Positions 37,279 to 46,449 are shown, counted from the stretch's first letter. The stretch: 64,000 nt of DNA from Granulibacter bethesdensis (GCF_001889545.1 NZ_CP018194.1:1710501-1774500); one strand, 5' to 3'. Notes: generated by a model not told the origin, from the sequence alone. Made by a program: numbers and translations.

Positions 37279-37296
37279 GTTATGTTATAACATAAC
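37279..37296. promoter_or_regulatory. Zur-type operator
   Basis: GTTATGTTATAACATAAC is a perfect palindrome and matches the Zur consensus core TGTTATAACA. It lies 34 bases upstream of the CobW GTPase start. Under zinc sufficiency Zur would block the promoter. The rest of 37246-37507 must also hold the promoter of the divergent calpain-like gene. Confidence 0.85.
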
Positions 37297-37507
37297 TTTC
37301 TTGATCCGCTTGTTCAAGACAGGGCATCCCCCTCCATCAGAGAAAATGCATTGGGCTGACGGCTGCCTTATAAATTTAAAGTTGTTAAATTCTTAATTTT
37401 ATTGCGTTTTAGTTCATTCCGTGAAACGCTCGAAAACTGTTCGAGACCCGTATCATCTTTTTTATTCCTGCCTTTTTATCAGCCCCATCCCAAGGGATTT
37501 CCCTCGC

Positions 37508-39553
37508 ATGAGCCTCAAAAAAGATACCGGCGCACAAGGTCCTTTAGGGCAGGGCTGGAAGCCTTTCACATACAGCTATCGGTACGGTGACAGCGATCCG
37601 CTATCGAGCCAGGTAACCTACACCTATTCCAAACAGGCCCTGTATCTGACCGAGCCGGGAGACAGTACAGCCATCAGCTATACCGATATCCATCAGGGCC
37701 AGATCGGTGACTGCTACGCCCTTTCCTCCATCGGCGAACTGGCGATGTGGTATCCCGGCGCTATTGAACGAATGATCACCAGGAATGCCGATGGCAGCGA
37801 GTCCGTCACACTCTATATGTCGGCCAGTGGAACCATTCCCGCTTATGGGGAAACCAGCTTTGTGGCGACCACAGTCACGGTCACCAATACCTTTCTCAGC
37901 TCCGGTGTCAATAATGGTTCCAACCAGAATGTCGTCGATGGGACCAAGGAAATCTGGCCGCAGGTTCTGGAAAAAGCGATCGCCACTCTGGGTGGGGGAT
38001 ATTCCTCGATCGCTTATGGCGGCAATCCAACCACCACGCTGATGATGCTGACCGGGCAGACGGCACAGGCTTACTATCCGTATATGGATGCAGCCACGCT
38101 TTCAGGCTTCATGGCGGCAAAAAGCCTGATCGTGATGGATACCGGCACGTCATCGCTCAGCTACGGGCTTGTGGGGAGCCACGCCTATATGCTGACCGGC
38201 CTTTCCTATGTGAATGGTGAGGCTTACGTGCATCTGGCCAATCCATGGGGCTTCAACAATCCGGCCCCGATCCCATTGTCCCAGCTCGCCAATGCGGGCA
38301 TCGTCGAGATTGATGTCGGCCATTACGTTCCCGCAGCCATCACGAATATCGTCTCCATCTCTGGTACGGTGGGCAATCAGGCAGTCAATGACAATGCCTC
38401 GCTGAACCCGTTTGCGAACGTGCAGATCGCAGATACGGGTATCAATGAGACGGAAACAGTCACAATCACCCAATCCGCGCTGAACGGACACCTGACATCT
38501 CTGGGCAGTGGCAGCTATAATGCCGCAAGAGGCATTTATACAGTGACTGGCTCTGTCGACAGTGTGAATGCGGCGCTGCGTAATCTGGTGTTTGTACCCA
38601 ATGCGCATCAGGTGACACCCGGCAGCACTGTCACCACCGGCTTCAGGATCAATGTCACCGATCAGGATGGTGTGAGCGCCAGCGACAGCACCACCTCGGT
38701 CATTACCACCGCTATCAACAATGCGCCGATCATTACAGGACTTTCCAGCTCCAGCCTGAAAATACTGGATGTTGGCCATGTTTCTCCCTTCGCCAGCACT
38801 GTCATCTCGGAGCCGGATGTCGGGCAGACCGAAACCGCTGTCGTCAAACTGTCAAACGCCAGCAATGGCTCTCTCTCCAACCTGTCTGGCGGTACCTATG
38901 ATGCCACGAAGGGCATCTATCAGGTGGCTGGAACAGCAAATCAGGTCTCGCAGGCCCTGAAAGGGCTGGTGTTTAACCCCACCCCGCATCATGCAGCGAC
39001 TGATACACAGGAAACCACGGGATTGACGCTGACCGTCACGGATTCCGGGGGTGCCAGCACCTCGGCCACCACAAGCGTGGTTGCGACCGAAACAGCGCCC
39101 AGTACACCATTCAACGGCACCATCAATATAGGTACCTTCGCCACGAAGGTGATCTCCCAGCCTGTTGATGCCTCCAGCACCGGCACGTTCAGGCTGAATA
39201 TGCTTTCCACAGTTGAATTTTCATCGACAGTCAGTGGTCAACCCAAAATAGACTTCAAAGGTTTCGCCTCACAGCTCGTGATCGACAATGCATCAACCTT
39301 CGGAAACAATGTCGGTACGGCATCCTATACAGGCCCGCTGCTGCAAGATTTCGGCAGGATGGAATTCATTGATATTCACGGGCTGTCAGCATGGAATCTG
39401 AAATCTGATTACTCCGCAAGCACCGGCCTGTTGCAGCTGACCGCGCAAAACGGTGCAAAGGCAACACTGGATTTTGACCCCGGTTCTCTGAAGGGCCGGG
39501 CCTTCGCCTTTTTCTCGGATGGGCAAGACGGAACCGTGATTACACGCTTCTGA
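37508..39553 (+). CDS. calpain-like (C2) cysteine protease with cadherin-like repeats
   Basis: A 681-residue protein with a complete papain/calpain-type triad: GQIGDCYALSSIG gives Cys69, GSHAYMLTGL gives His225 and ANPWGFNNP gives Asn245. From about residue 280 to 540 come two or three beta-repeats (ETETVTITQ... and ...TETAVVKLS, each with A-x-x-G-x-Y-x-V-x-G-x-x) of the cadherin-like kind seen in secreted repeat proteins. The C-terminal 150 residues have no assignment. No signal peptide; a C-terminal export signal is possible. The ATG at 37508 fits better than earlier GTG 37421. Confidence 0.8.
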   Translation: MSLKKDTGAQGPLGQGWKPFTYSYRYGDSDPLSSQVTYTYSKQALYLTEPGDSTAISYTDIHQGQIGDCYALSSIGELAMWYPGAIERMITRNADGSESVTLYMSASGTIPAYGETSFVATTVTVTNTFLSSGVNNGSNQNVVDGTKEIWPQVLEKAIATLGGGYSSIAYGGNPTTTLMMLTGQTAQAYYPYMDAATLSGFMAAKSLIVMDTGTSSLSYGLVGSHAYMLTGLSYVNGEAYVHLANPWGFNNPAPIPLSQLANAGIVEIDVGHYVPAAITNIVSISGTVGNQAVNDNASLNPFANVQIADTGINETETVTITQSALNGHLTSLGSGSYNAARGIYTVTGSVDSVNAALRNLVFVPNAHQVTPGSTVTTGFRINVTDQDGVSASDSTTSVITTAINNAPIITGLSSSSLKILDVGHVSPFASTVISEPDVGQTETAVVKLSNASNGSLSNLSGGTYDATKGIYQVAGTANQVSQALKGLVFNPTPHHAATDTQETTGLTLTVTDSGGASTSATTSVVATETAPSTPFNGTINIGTFATKVISQPVDASSTGTFRLNMLSTVEFSSTVSGQPKIDFKGFASQLVIDNASTFGNNVGTASYTGPLLQDFGRMEFIDIHGLSAWNLKSDYSASTGLLQLTAQNGAKATLDFDPGSLKGRAFAFFSDGQDGTVITRF

Positions 39554-39592
39554 TCCGACAGAAGCGTTCTGCCGGCTTGAATACAGATGGAT

Positions 39593-39631
39593 GGGATGGA
39601 GGACAGCGCAATCTGTCCTCCATTCCTTTTT
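39593..39631 (+). terminator. intrinsic terminator after the calpain-like gene
   Basis: A 14-base arm GGGATGGAGGACAG (39593-39606) pairs with CTGTCCTCCATTCC (39613-39626) with a six-base loop (one G-T pair) and five T residues. It marks the chromosome side of the prophage. Confidence 0.92.
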
Positions 39632-39655
39632 GTTCTTAACAGATGCCAATGCCAT

Positions 39656-40042
39656 TCAATGGAGTTGCGCGGCTCCGCCATTGACTGCCCCAACAGTTGG
39701 ATCACGCGCCAGCAGAGTACCGAGACCGGCCTCCACCGCCGCCATGGCCGCGGCTTCCGTTGTGATGCCCTGTGCATGTAGCATCGTCGGTCTGGCACGC
39801 TGGCGCAAATACTCCACCCCCGCCGACAGGGCCGCCGCACGGGCAGAAGGGTCCGTCACAGGTCGACCACTGGCAACCGCCGCAGCATAGGCAGCTCCGG
39901 CAGCCTGCTGGATCGTGCCACTCCATTCGGCATTGATGTTCCAGCGCCGAGCCGCCCAGGCCAACACACCCGGCACCAGAACAGTCGTGGCGATATAGGC
40001 ACCGGCTTGTGCCACAGCATCAATCAAAGGGGACCAGTTCAT
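39656..40042 (-). CDS. putative phage holin
   Basis: A 128-residue protein with one membrane segment near residues 12-32 (AGAYIATTVLVPGVLAWAARRW) followed by an amphipathic, alanine-rich domain. This layout resembles LLH-type phage holins. It is the last gene of the phage late run and follows the endolysin gene by 33 bases, which supports a lysis role. Family assignment is by layout only. Confidence 0.55.
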   Translation of the reverse strand: MNWSPLIDAVAQAGAYIATTVLVPGVLAWAARRWNINAEWSGTIQQAAGAAYAAAVASGRPVTDPSARAAALSAGVEYLRQRARPTMLHAQGITTEAAAMAAVEAGLGTLLARDPTVGAVNGGAAQLH

Positions 40043-40075
40043 GGATCTGTCTCCATTTATGATAAGGGGGATGTG

Positions 40076-40621
40076 TCAGGTAAAAGCGGCCGTTGCCGCG
40101 ACCACGCGCATCAGGCGCCGCATCCAGCCCTTGCCGAAGCGCGACCAGTCTGATGAGGCGCGGTAACGTTCAGCACGCAGTCTTGCGATATCAGCATGCA
40201 GATCGGCCTGATCGGCATCGTTCAGAGCCGCCAGCGTCACCGGTCCGATCTCGCCATCCTGACGGACCTGCGCAGCCTGCTGCACCATCAGGGCAGTCAT
40301 GGCTGGCCCCTGATTGACTGCCGCATCGAAAACCAGTCCGCCGACGGGGCCGGACATATGGTCACAGCATAAAGGCCGCCAGTAACGCTGCTCATAAATC
40401 GCGGCTGCCTGATCGCGGTTCAGTCCGATCATGTCGGCTCTGGTGGCCTCTCTGCCCAGCCACGCACCAAGGACCGGGGCGCTGATACCGAACTGCGTCC
40501 CGACCAGACGACCCGCGTTGACCCTGCCGCCCGTCCAGTTGCCCGCATCGGAGGCGAGGCTGGTATAGCCGCCCTCCACGCCCCGGCTCATGACCAGAGC
40601 CAGGGCCTGTTCCAAACTCAT
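40076..40621 (-). CDS. endolysin, GH108 family with C-terminal peptidoglycan-binding domain
   Basis: A 181-residue muramidase. The N-terminal half has VMSRGVEGGYTSLASDAGNWTGG, whose E-G-G-Y motif holds the catalytic glutamate of GH108, and YWRPLCCDHM. The second half (FDAAVNQGPAMTALMVQQAAQVRQDGEIGPVTLAAL) is a PG_binding_3-like domain. It lacks a signal peptide, so it would need the neighbouring holin to reach the wall. Confidence 0.88.
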   Translation of the reverse strand: MSLEQALALVMSRGVEGGYTSLASDAGNWTGGRVNAGRLVGTQFGISAPVLGAWLGREATRADMIGLNRDQAAAIYEQRYWRPLCCDHMSGPVGGLVFDAAVNQGPAMTALMVQQAAQVRQDGEIGPVTLAALNDADQADLHADIARLRAERYRASSDWSRFGKGWMRRLMRVVAATAAFT

Positions 40622-40653
40622 GAGATTTTTCCTGCGTTTTGCGCGAGCTGTGA

Positions 40654-40977
40654 TCAGCGCCAGCTCAGATGATCGCGGACGTAATCACCGCATAGCGTCC
40701 AGACCGTGCCGATAGCGCTTACGGCAAGACTGCCGCTGATCACCAGCCCGCCAATACGGCTGCGCAGATGGCGGAACTCAGCCACCGGACCTTCCAGCGC
40801 CTCCACCCGCCGCTCCACGCCGTAAACCCGGTCGACAATGCGGGAGGAACCGGCACGCAGAACGTGCAACTCCTCCCGCAACTGATCGAAGCGTTCCTCG
40901 CTCCGCTCCTGCCCGCGCTGGACATCCTGCCGCAGATCGCGCAGCAGTTCCGCCAGCATCTCCGGTTGATGGATCAT
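40654..40977 (-). CDS. small phage protein with coiled coil and C-terminal membrane segment
   Basis: A 107-residue protein whose first 60 residues are charged and heptad-like (LAELLRDLRQDVQRGQERSEERFDQLREEL) and whose C-terminus has one hydrophobic segment (LVISGSLAVSAIGTVWTL). The start ATG at 40977 overlaps the stop of the upstream gene by four bases. Position next to the endolysin suggests a part in lysis, such as a spanin-like factor; this is a guess from context. Confidence 0.6.
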   Translation of the reverse strand: MIHQPEMLAELLRDLRQDVQRGQERSEERFDQLREELHVLRAGSSRIVDRVYGVERRVEALEGPVAEFRHLRSRIGGLVISGSLAVSAIGTVWTLCGDYVRDHLSWR

Positions 40978-41216
40978 GAGGCACCTTCCTGCGTTGGCCT
41001 TACCGGATGATAGAGGGCCTGCCCCTGATCCGGCTGCCATTCGGTGGTGGCGTCTCGGGCGGGAGGCTTGATCCAGACGGCACGGTTGAGCACAGTCCCG
41101 GCTGGCTGTGTGGTCCCATCCTGCGCCACACATGGCGCGGTGCAGATCTGCACATAGGAAGCGGGAGCGGCTGCCCCGAGCAAGAGAGAGGCTGCTGTCA
41201 TTATGGCCTTGCGCAT
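40974..41216 (-). CDS. small exported phage protein, unknown function
   Basis: An 80-residue protein with an N-terminal signal-like segment (RKAIMTAASLLLGAAAPA) and two cysteines (ICTAPCV). It overlaps the glycine-rich gene upstream by 16 bases and the next gene by four, so the three are coupled. In the lysis neighbourhood an Rz1/o-spanin-like role is possible, but no lipobox is visible. Confidence 0.55.
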   Translation of the reverse strand: MRKAIMTAASLLLGAAAPASYVQICTAPCVAQDGTTQPAGTVLNRAVWIKPPARDATTEWQPDQGQALYHPVRPTQEGAS

Positions 41217-42193
41217 ATCACCACACCTCCTGCCTGACCGGACGCCCCCAGCCCATATTGCCGCCCCGTGATCGTGGAACCGCCTCCGCCGCCGCCCGCA
41301 CCGAAACCAGCGCCGGGACTGCCATTGCCGCCATCAGTGCTCGCATTACCGCCCGCACCACCTGCGCCACCGATCGATTCCTGCCCGGGCTGGGTGCGGG
41401 CAGTGATGACGCCACCACTGCCGCCGGGAGCGGTCCCACCGACAATACTGCCCATCGGGTAGCTGTCAGCAGTGATGCCTGACGCGCCACCGGCTTTCCC
41501 GGCCCCGTTGCTGTCCACGCCGCCACCAGCCCCGGCCCCGGCTGTAGATGCCACAGTAACACCAGCCCCCCCACCAGCCGCACCCGGCGCACCACTGCCG
41601 CCGGATGCTCCGAAACCAGGCATCGTCAAATTCAGACCTGACTGACCATTGGTCATACCGCCAATGCCAAACGGGTACCCATTGCCCGGTGTAGCCCCTG
41701 AGGCGGGACCGCCATTAATCAGAAAGCTACCGCTGCCACCGCTGGCAGAGGCAGCCGTTGATCCACCTGCCGAAGCACCACCACCACCGGCACGAACATT
41801 GAGCGCGCCACCAACGATATCGGTCTCACCACCACCGATACCGACAGCTCCGGCCCCGGATGGCTGACCGCCACCCGATCCCACCACGACAGCGAAAGAT
41901 GAAGCACCTAGCCCGGCCACACGCACACCAGACATACGAGCATGATACCCTGGCGACCCGCCGGCCCCACCACTGGTGGCCGTGCCGGAGGCTGCGACGG
42001 TACCATTACCGCCAGAGGAGCCACCGCCCCATGCATCAATATCCAACGTTACGGCCCATGGTGGCACTGTGTATGTGCCACCTGCCGTCATGACGGTACA
42101 GACGCTGGAGCGCATCGGTGGAAGCGTAACTGTCTGGGCCGAAGCGATACCCGGCAGCAGACAGGCCGCGAGCAAAAAAATACGATGCATCAT
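41201..42193 (-). CDS. exported glycine-rich protein related to the tail-fibre tip domain
   Basis: A 330-residue protein with a clear signal peptide (HRIFLLAACLLPGIASA) then a domain opening TAGGTYTVPPWAVTLDIDAWGGGSSGG and filled with glycine-rich turns to its end (GLGASGQAGGVVICARP). The opening and closing blocks match the C-terminal domain of the tail fibre at 42970-44214 (TTTWSVPSGVTRIKARVWGGGGG ... GAAGLVILEY). Tail fibres are not normally given signal peptides, so this looks like a separate, exported version. Function unknown. Confidence 0.75.
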   Translation of the reverse strand: MMHRIFLLAACLLPGIASAQTVTLPPMRSSVCTVMTAGGTYTVPPWAVTLDIDAWGGGSSGGNGTVAASGTATSGGAGGSPGYHARMSGVRVAGLGASSFAVVVGSGGGQPSGAGAVGIGGGETDIVGGALNVRAGGGGASAGGSTAASASGGSGSFLINGGPASGATPGNGYPFGIGGMTNGQSGLNLTMPGFGASGGSGAPGAAGGGAGVTVASTAGAGAGGGVDSNGAGKAGGASGITADSYPMGSIVGGTAPGGSGGVITARTQPGQESIGGAGGAGGNASTDGGNGSPGAGFGAGGGGGGSTITGRQYGLGASGQAGGVVICARP

Positions 42194-42194
42194 C

Positions 42195-42674
42195 TCACCA
42201 CCTCAGCGCGTTGAAGCTGAGTGGGCTGGCGGAGAACACTGTCACGGCCCCGGTCGGCACGAAATCGCAGCGCACCGATGCGCCCGGCGTGACCTCCACC
42301 GAGGTAGACACACGGGAGGAGCCAGTGGCTCCGGTGAAGTCTACCCAAAGCGACACAGTATTGCTGGCGGGGTTCTGCACACTGCATCCGCGCGTAATCG
42401 AGCCTGCGGCAAACACGGTCTGATAAGACCCCGCCGCGATTGATGACGATGCGGCGGCAGAGCCTGTTGCAGAGACAGGCACCCCAGCCACAGGCAAAGG
42501 CGATGCAGAGGACAGCGCAACAGGACGCCCGGTCACAGCATCAATCATACCCACGACCTGTGCTCCAATACTCGCAGCGCAGGAAGCATCAGCACAATAA
42601 GAAGGACGCAACGCCTGCGCCTGTGCGTGAGACATAAAAAAAGGCGCCAGAAGCGCCACACAAAAACGTTTCAT
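42195..42674 (-). CDS. exported phage-associated protein, unknown function
   Basis: A 159-residue protein with a signal peptide (KRFCVALLAPFFMSHAQAQA) and four cysteines (SYCADASCAAS early, GCSV and VRCDF later). The rest is a serine/alanine-rich beta-like domain ending SPLSFNALRW. It sits between the fibre gene and the exported glycine-rich gene. No family recognised. Confidence 0.6.
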   Translation of the reverse strand: MKRFCVALLAPFFMSHAQAQALRPSYCADASCAASIGAQVVGMIDAVTGRPVALSSASPLPVAGVPVSATGSAAASSSIAAGSYQTVFAAGSITRGCSVQNPASNTVSLWVDFTGATGSSRVSTSVEVTPGASVRCDFVPTGAVTVFSASPLSFNALRW

Positions 42675-42690
42675 GTTGTCCTACCCTGTT

Positions 42691-42966
42691 CTATTCGTGC
42701 GCTTCGCTATACAGAGGCCGCCCGTCATCGGGGACCAGAATGTATTGAGTCGACGGCTTCGTTTTTACGTGGCCGTTTTCATCGCGCTCCGGTTCCCCGT
42801 TTTCATTCAGGATCACATCCAGAAATTGAAACTCTGGATTACCGTCATGATCAACATCACACACAATCCTGTTAATGACTGTATCAGAAGGATGATGCGA
42901 CCCATCCAGTGCCGCGCATCCATCGGGACCACATAAAACAAGGAAAACTGCTGTTTGATCAGCCAT
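42691..42966 (-). CDS. small phage protein, unknown function
   Basis: A 91-residue acidic protein (VDHDGNPEFQFLDVILNENGEPERDENGHVKTKP) without signal or membrane segment. It lies directly after the tail fibre gene, a place where fibre chaperones or fibre-tip adaptor proteins are common. No family recognised. Confidence 0.5.
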   Translation of the reverse strand: MADQTAVFLVLCGPDGCAALDGSHHPSDTVINRIVCDVDHDGNPEFQFLDVILNENGEPERDENGHVKTKPSTQYILVPDDGRPLYSEAHE

Positions 42967-42969
42967 TGT

Positions 42970-44214
42970 TTAATACTCCAAAATGACGAGACCCGCTGCG
43001 CCGGGCGAGCCATATTGTTGGGAGTGAGCAGAGCCACCAGCACCACCACCTGGGTAAACGCCACTCGGACCCGCCACAGATTGCGTGCCTGCGTATGCTA
43101 TCCGCTGTGTCCATCCACCCCAGAAAACGCCACCACCAGCAGAGCACACCAGCAGGTAGGTCGATCCACTCTGCCCCATGAGAATAGCAATCCCGCTGGA
43201 ATCTCCGGTTCTGCTCAGGCTGCCAGAGGGCGCTACCGGCACATCACCGCCAGCACCTCCACCGACCATAATTCCTGACCCTGACCCGCCCTGTCCCCCT
43301 CCACCACCGTGGACATAGATGAAAGTAGTGCCATTTTTTGAGATTGCGCTGTCACCTCCGGTAACACCGTAATTGCCAGGTGCTCCACCGCTACCGCCCC
43401 CACCTACAACAATGGAAAGGCTGTCGCCCGGCACTACCGAGAAATAGCATTCGACATAGCCACCGCCACCGCCGCCGCGTGCTGCATCATTGGTTTGGCC
43501 AGTACCACCGCTGCCTCCACCGCCGCCCCATACACGGGCCTTGATCCGCGTCACACCTGAAGGAACGGACCAGGTCGTTGTGGCACCCAGGACCAATTCG
43601 CGAGTAAGGCCACCCGGCTGCTTGCCGTCAGTATATGTATTTGCTGATGATACAGCCGAAGATATAGCTGAAGATACACGCGATTGTACAAAAGCTGTTG
43701 TGGCAGCTCGGTTACCATTATCCACGTTTGACTGAATCGTCGGGACGAAAACATCAGAGCAATAAAAGCTGATACCAGCACTTCCGATCTGTCCGGGCGA
43801 CCCACCTAAAGCAATAATTCGGGCATTATAATCTGTGTTTGTTCCATCGGTATGAAAATCAATATATGCAACGGATGAAACTGACTGGGATCCCAACTCC
43901 AGAGAACCCAGCATAGTGGTTGTGCCAAGAATCGTTGGATTGCGAATGGGCAGAAACCAGTTTTTCAGCACCCCTCCAGCTTTGCCTGTTTCTGTCTCAC
44001 TCGGCTGGCTGCCATCGAGGCCTATGACAGAGGAAATCTGCTGGTACAGCCACTTTATTTTCCAGTCTCTTTCCTGAAACATCCCGTTGAAGAGCTCCAC
44101 ACTGGGTGGAATTTGTCCCAGATAGGAAAAACCCTGATCTGACTGTGTATCGCTCGGCGGGGATACCGTTCCTTTTGAGGCCCACAGACTGCTGAAACGG
44201 TTAAAAAACGACAT
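42970..44214 (-). CDS. tail fibre protein with glycine-rich C-terminal tip
   Basis: A 414-residue protein. The first 100 residues contain FNGMFQERDWKIKWLYQQI, typical of fibre attachment regions; the middle includes NRAATTAFVQSRV, a common tail-fibre motif. The last 180 residues begin ATTTWSVPSGVTRIKARVWGGGGG and continue as glycine loops to GAAGLVILEY, a receptor-binding tip fold of the polyglycine type. It should set host specificity. Confidence 0.8.
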   Translation of the reverse strand: MSFFNRFSSLWASKGTVSPPSDTQSDQGFSYLGQIPPSVELFNGMFQERDWKIKWLYQQISSVIGLDGSQPSETETGKAGGVLKNWFLPIRNPTILGTTTMLGSLELGSQSVSSVAYIDFHTDGTNTDYNARIIALGGSPGQIGSAGISFYCSDVFVPTIQSNVDNGNRAATTAFVQSRVSSAISSAVSSANTYTDGKQPGGLTRELVLGATTTWSVPSGVTRIKARVWGGGGGSGGTGQTNDAARGGGGGGYVECYFSVVPGDSLSIVVGGGGSGGAPGNYGVTGGDSAISKNGTTFIYVHGGGGGQGGSGSGIMVGGGAGGDVPVAPSGSLSRTGDSSGIAILMGQSGSTYLLVCSAGGGVFWGGWTQRIAYAGTQSVAGPSGVYPGGGAGGSAHSQQYGSPGAAGLVILEY

Positions 44215-44270
44215 GTTTTTTCCTGTCAGTGTTCAGTTAAGCAAACCCTCTTGATCAGAGGAAAGAAAAG

Positions 44271-45584
44271 TCAGGCAATGATGTTATCGAGCGCGCGCGC
44301 CATGCAGCCCGATCCGAACCCCATGTAGCTCTGCTGCTGAAATCCGAATGGTTTTGCCGGATCGTACTGCATCTGGATCAGACCAACACCAGCGGGTTTT
44401 GGAAAACCCTTTATGGAACGTGCGAAAGCAAGATCATCGGCACTGATAAACCGCCCCACCACTGCGGTCAGGCTGGCATCACCGTTATCCTGGATCAGTG
44501 TGCTGTCTGCATTGAACAAAGCACAGAAAGCGGCTCTCAGATCCTCGGTTGTGCCATGCGCATTGTTCAGCAGGATTTTCAGCTTCAACAACCGCCGATA
44601 CTGATCGTCCTCCAGCTTTGTCGCATTTGCCGGACCAACCATCCGTGACTGGCCGAGAATATCACCAATGCCATCCAGTTGATCCCCGGTTGCCTGATCC
44701 AGCACGCGATTATTCATCATCGCCTGCAAAGCCGTATCCAGCGTGGTGCAGGCCGGATAAAGCGCCTGCACCAGAGACTGCAGATCAGAACTGGCCGCAA
44801 ACTGGGCCAGCATATGCTCCCACGCCACGACCCCGTGATCACGCCCGAAGACCATATTGGTGGCATCAGGCACCTGCCCGTTACCGGGGTCAGCATCGGG
44901 AATATAGAAAACGCGATCAGACACGCGGGAGGCAGGACCGGTGCTGGTTGGAATAAAGCTGGTAACACGCTTTTTTTCCAGTTGAGGGGCGGAGAACAGC
45001 ATCGAAACAGCACTGCTTCCAGTTGCTCCGTTCGCAACCAGAGAGGCAGAAACAGCATTCTGTCCGGCCGGAACCTGCAGACTGATCCTGATCCTCACCA
45101 GCCTGCCTGAAGCAGTGCCGGAAGGAAATGCCTGCATCACTTTTGCAGAACCTGATGCAAGGCACAGAGAGACAAGCGGTGCAGTCGCCGAGGAGCCAAG
45201 CATCAGCCCCCATGCACTGAGCCACCATGTCTCCCCCGCCTGTGCCGAAACCGGATCACCTAAACTCATCTGAGCGGAGGCAGACGTGTTGAGCGCAGGA
45301 AAATCAGATTGGAGGCAGGAAAAGCCATCTTTCATCAGGCCACTGATGGTGATGGCAGGAAAGTTGCCAGACCAGCTTTTTCCATCCGGTGTCAGCATTG
45401 AATCAGGCAGATAGTTGGTGGAGGCTCCCTCGGTCAACGCCCCCAGATAGCTGCCATCATCGGCATAGGATGGTCTCAGAACATTCGGCCCGACAATAAC
45501 AAGTTTGCCATCGGCCGTGATATAACTGGCAGCGGTTTCCCGCTTGGTACCGAACGCGGTATTCAACTCATTTGCAGCGATCAT
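44271..45584 (-). CDS. DUF2612-type baseplate/tail protein with N-terminal fibre-like domain
   Basis: A 437-residue protein. The C-terminal 150 residues fit DUF2612: VLDQATGDQLDGIGDILGQSR ... YRRLLKLKILLNNAHGTTEDLRAAFCALF. These proteins join wedge to fibre. The N-terminal 230 residues (YADDGSYLGALTEGASTNYLPD) resemble carbohydrate-binding head-spike or fibre sequences, so it may also bind the cell. The start is uncertain: ATG 45584 or GTG/ATG up to 45638. The 240-base gap to the spike gene holds no supported gene. Confidence 0.75.
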   Translation of the reverse strand: MIAANELNTAFGTKRETAASYITADGKLVIVGPNVLRPSYADDGSYLGALTEGASTNYLPDSMLTPDGKSWSGNFPAITISGLMKDGFSCLQSDFPALNTSASAQMSLGDPVSAQAGETWWLSAWGLMLGSSATAPLVSLCLASGSAKVMQAFPSGTASGRLVRIRISLQVPAGQNAVSASLVANGATGSSAVSMLFSAPQLEKKRVTSFIPTSTGPASRVSDRVFYIPDADPGNGQVPDATNMVFGRDHGVVAWEHMLAQFAASSDLQSLVQALYPACTTLDTALQAMMNNRVLDQATGDQLDGIGDILGQSRMVGPANATKLEDDQYRRLLKLKILLNNAHGTTEDLRAAFCALFNADSTLIQDNGDASLTAVVGRFISADDLAFARSIKGFPKPAGVGLIQMQYDPAKPFGFQQQSYMGFGSGCMARALDNIIA

Positions 45585-45825
45585 ATGACAATGCCCGGAG
45601 CAGTCCGAAGCTGCGGACGCGCAAAAGCCGGCATGCATGACACATACCGGATCACAACATCCGCAGATCAGGAGAAAATGGTAGCAGACGCTTCAGCTTT
45701 CTCAAAAAGCCTGAAGCACGCATCCCCGCAGAATCGTTTGAGGAGGAATGCTTTTATATATCCAGTGTGGCAGACAATAAGAAATTATCTTCCCCTTGTC
45801 TACCGTTTTATTCAGCCTGTCGTAC

Positions 45826-46428
45826 TTATCCGGCTGAAGGCGGGCCGGAGCGTCCGGAACCGGGCTGCACACCGGTATGGGCATGTGTCTTGACCGAAAT
45901 ACCGCCAAAGACCGCATCCTGATCACCGGATACCGCGCCTTTGATTGTAAAGCCACCCGGCGCATTCAGCACGATGCCACCGGAAGGGGTGAGTTCCAGA
46001 GAGGCAGAGCCGAACGCAATCACCATATTTTCGGCGTGGGCCGGAGCTGTGGCTTTACTGTGCGCGAGGCCCGGCACGGCAATGGCGTCCGTGATGTTGG
46101 TCTGGCGGAAATTATCGACAATATCACTGCCGGCATCTTTCCAGTTTTCCAGCGAACGCTGGCAGAAATGCAGCATGACACCATCACCGGGATGCAATGG
46201 CCAGGTGATGCCGACAGTGCCGACAGAGGGAAACACGACAGGCACATCGACAATACGCGGGGCTTTTATAATCTCCGCATCGGGCGAGGTTTTGGACAGG
46301 GAAAGCTGCACCACAGCGCGGCGTGTGGTGGTGTCATACGACACAATGGTGCCCGGCATCGTCGTATTGATACGATCACAATGTGAGGCAATCAGGTTTT
46401 TCAGAATCTGTTTGATGTTATCAGACAT
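45826..46428 (-). CDS. baseplate central spike protein (Gp138-N type), copy 2
   Basis: A 200-residue spike with an OB-type N-terminal domain (INTTMPGTIVSYDTTTRRAVVQLSL, WPLHPGDGVMLHFCQRS) and C-terminal THAHTGVQPGSGRSGPP, the H-x-H tip that binds a metal ion in such spikes. It is roughly three-quarters identical to the copy at 52509-53108. It follows hub copy A by 21 bases. Most phages of this kind carry one spike gene. Confidence 0.85.
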   Translation of the reverse strand: MSDNIKQILKNLIASHCDRINTTMPGTIVSYDTTTRRAVVQLSLSKTSPDAEIIKAPRIVDVPVVFPSVGTVGITWPLHPGDGVMLHFCQRSLENWKDAGSDIVDNFRQTNITDAIAVPGLAHSKATAPAHAENMVIAFGSASLELTPSGGIVLNAPGGFTIKGAVSGDQDAVFGGISVKTHAHTGVQPGSGRSGPPSAG

Positions 46429-46449
46429 GGTGAGAATCCTTCATCGATA

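Noticed and set aside
39554-39655. Prophage attachment site next to the calpain-like gene
   Set aside because: Only a terminator is visible; without the other prophage end no repeat can be matched.
42970-44214. Fibre-switching invertase system
   Set aside because: No inverted repeats flanking the fibre gene and no recombinase gene nearby.
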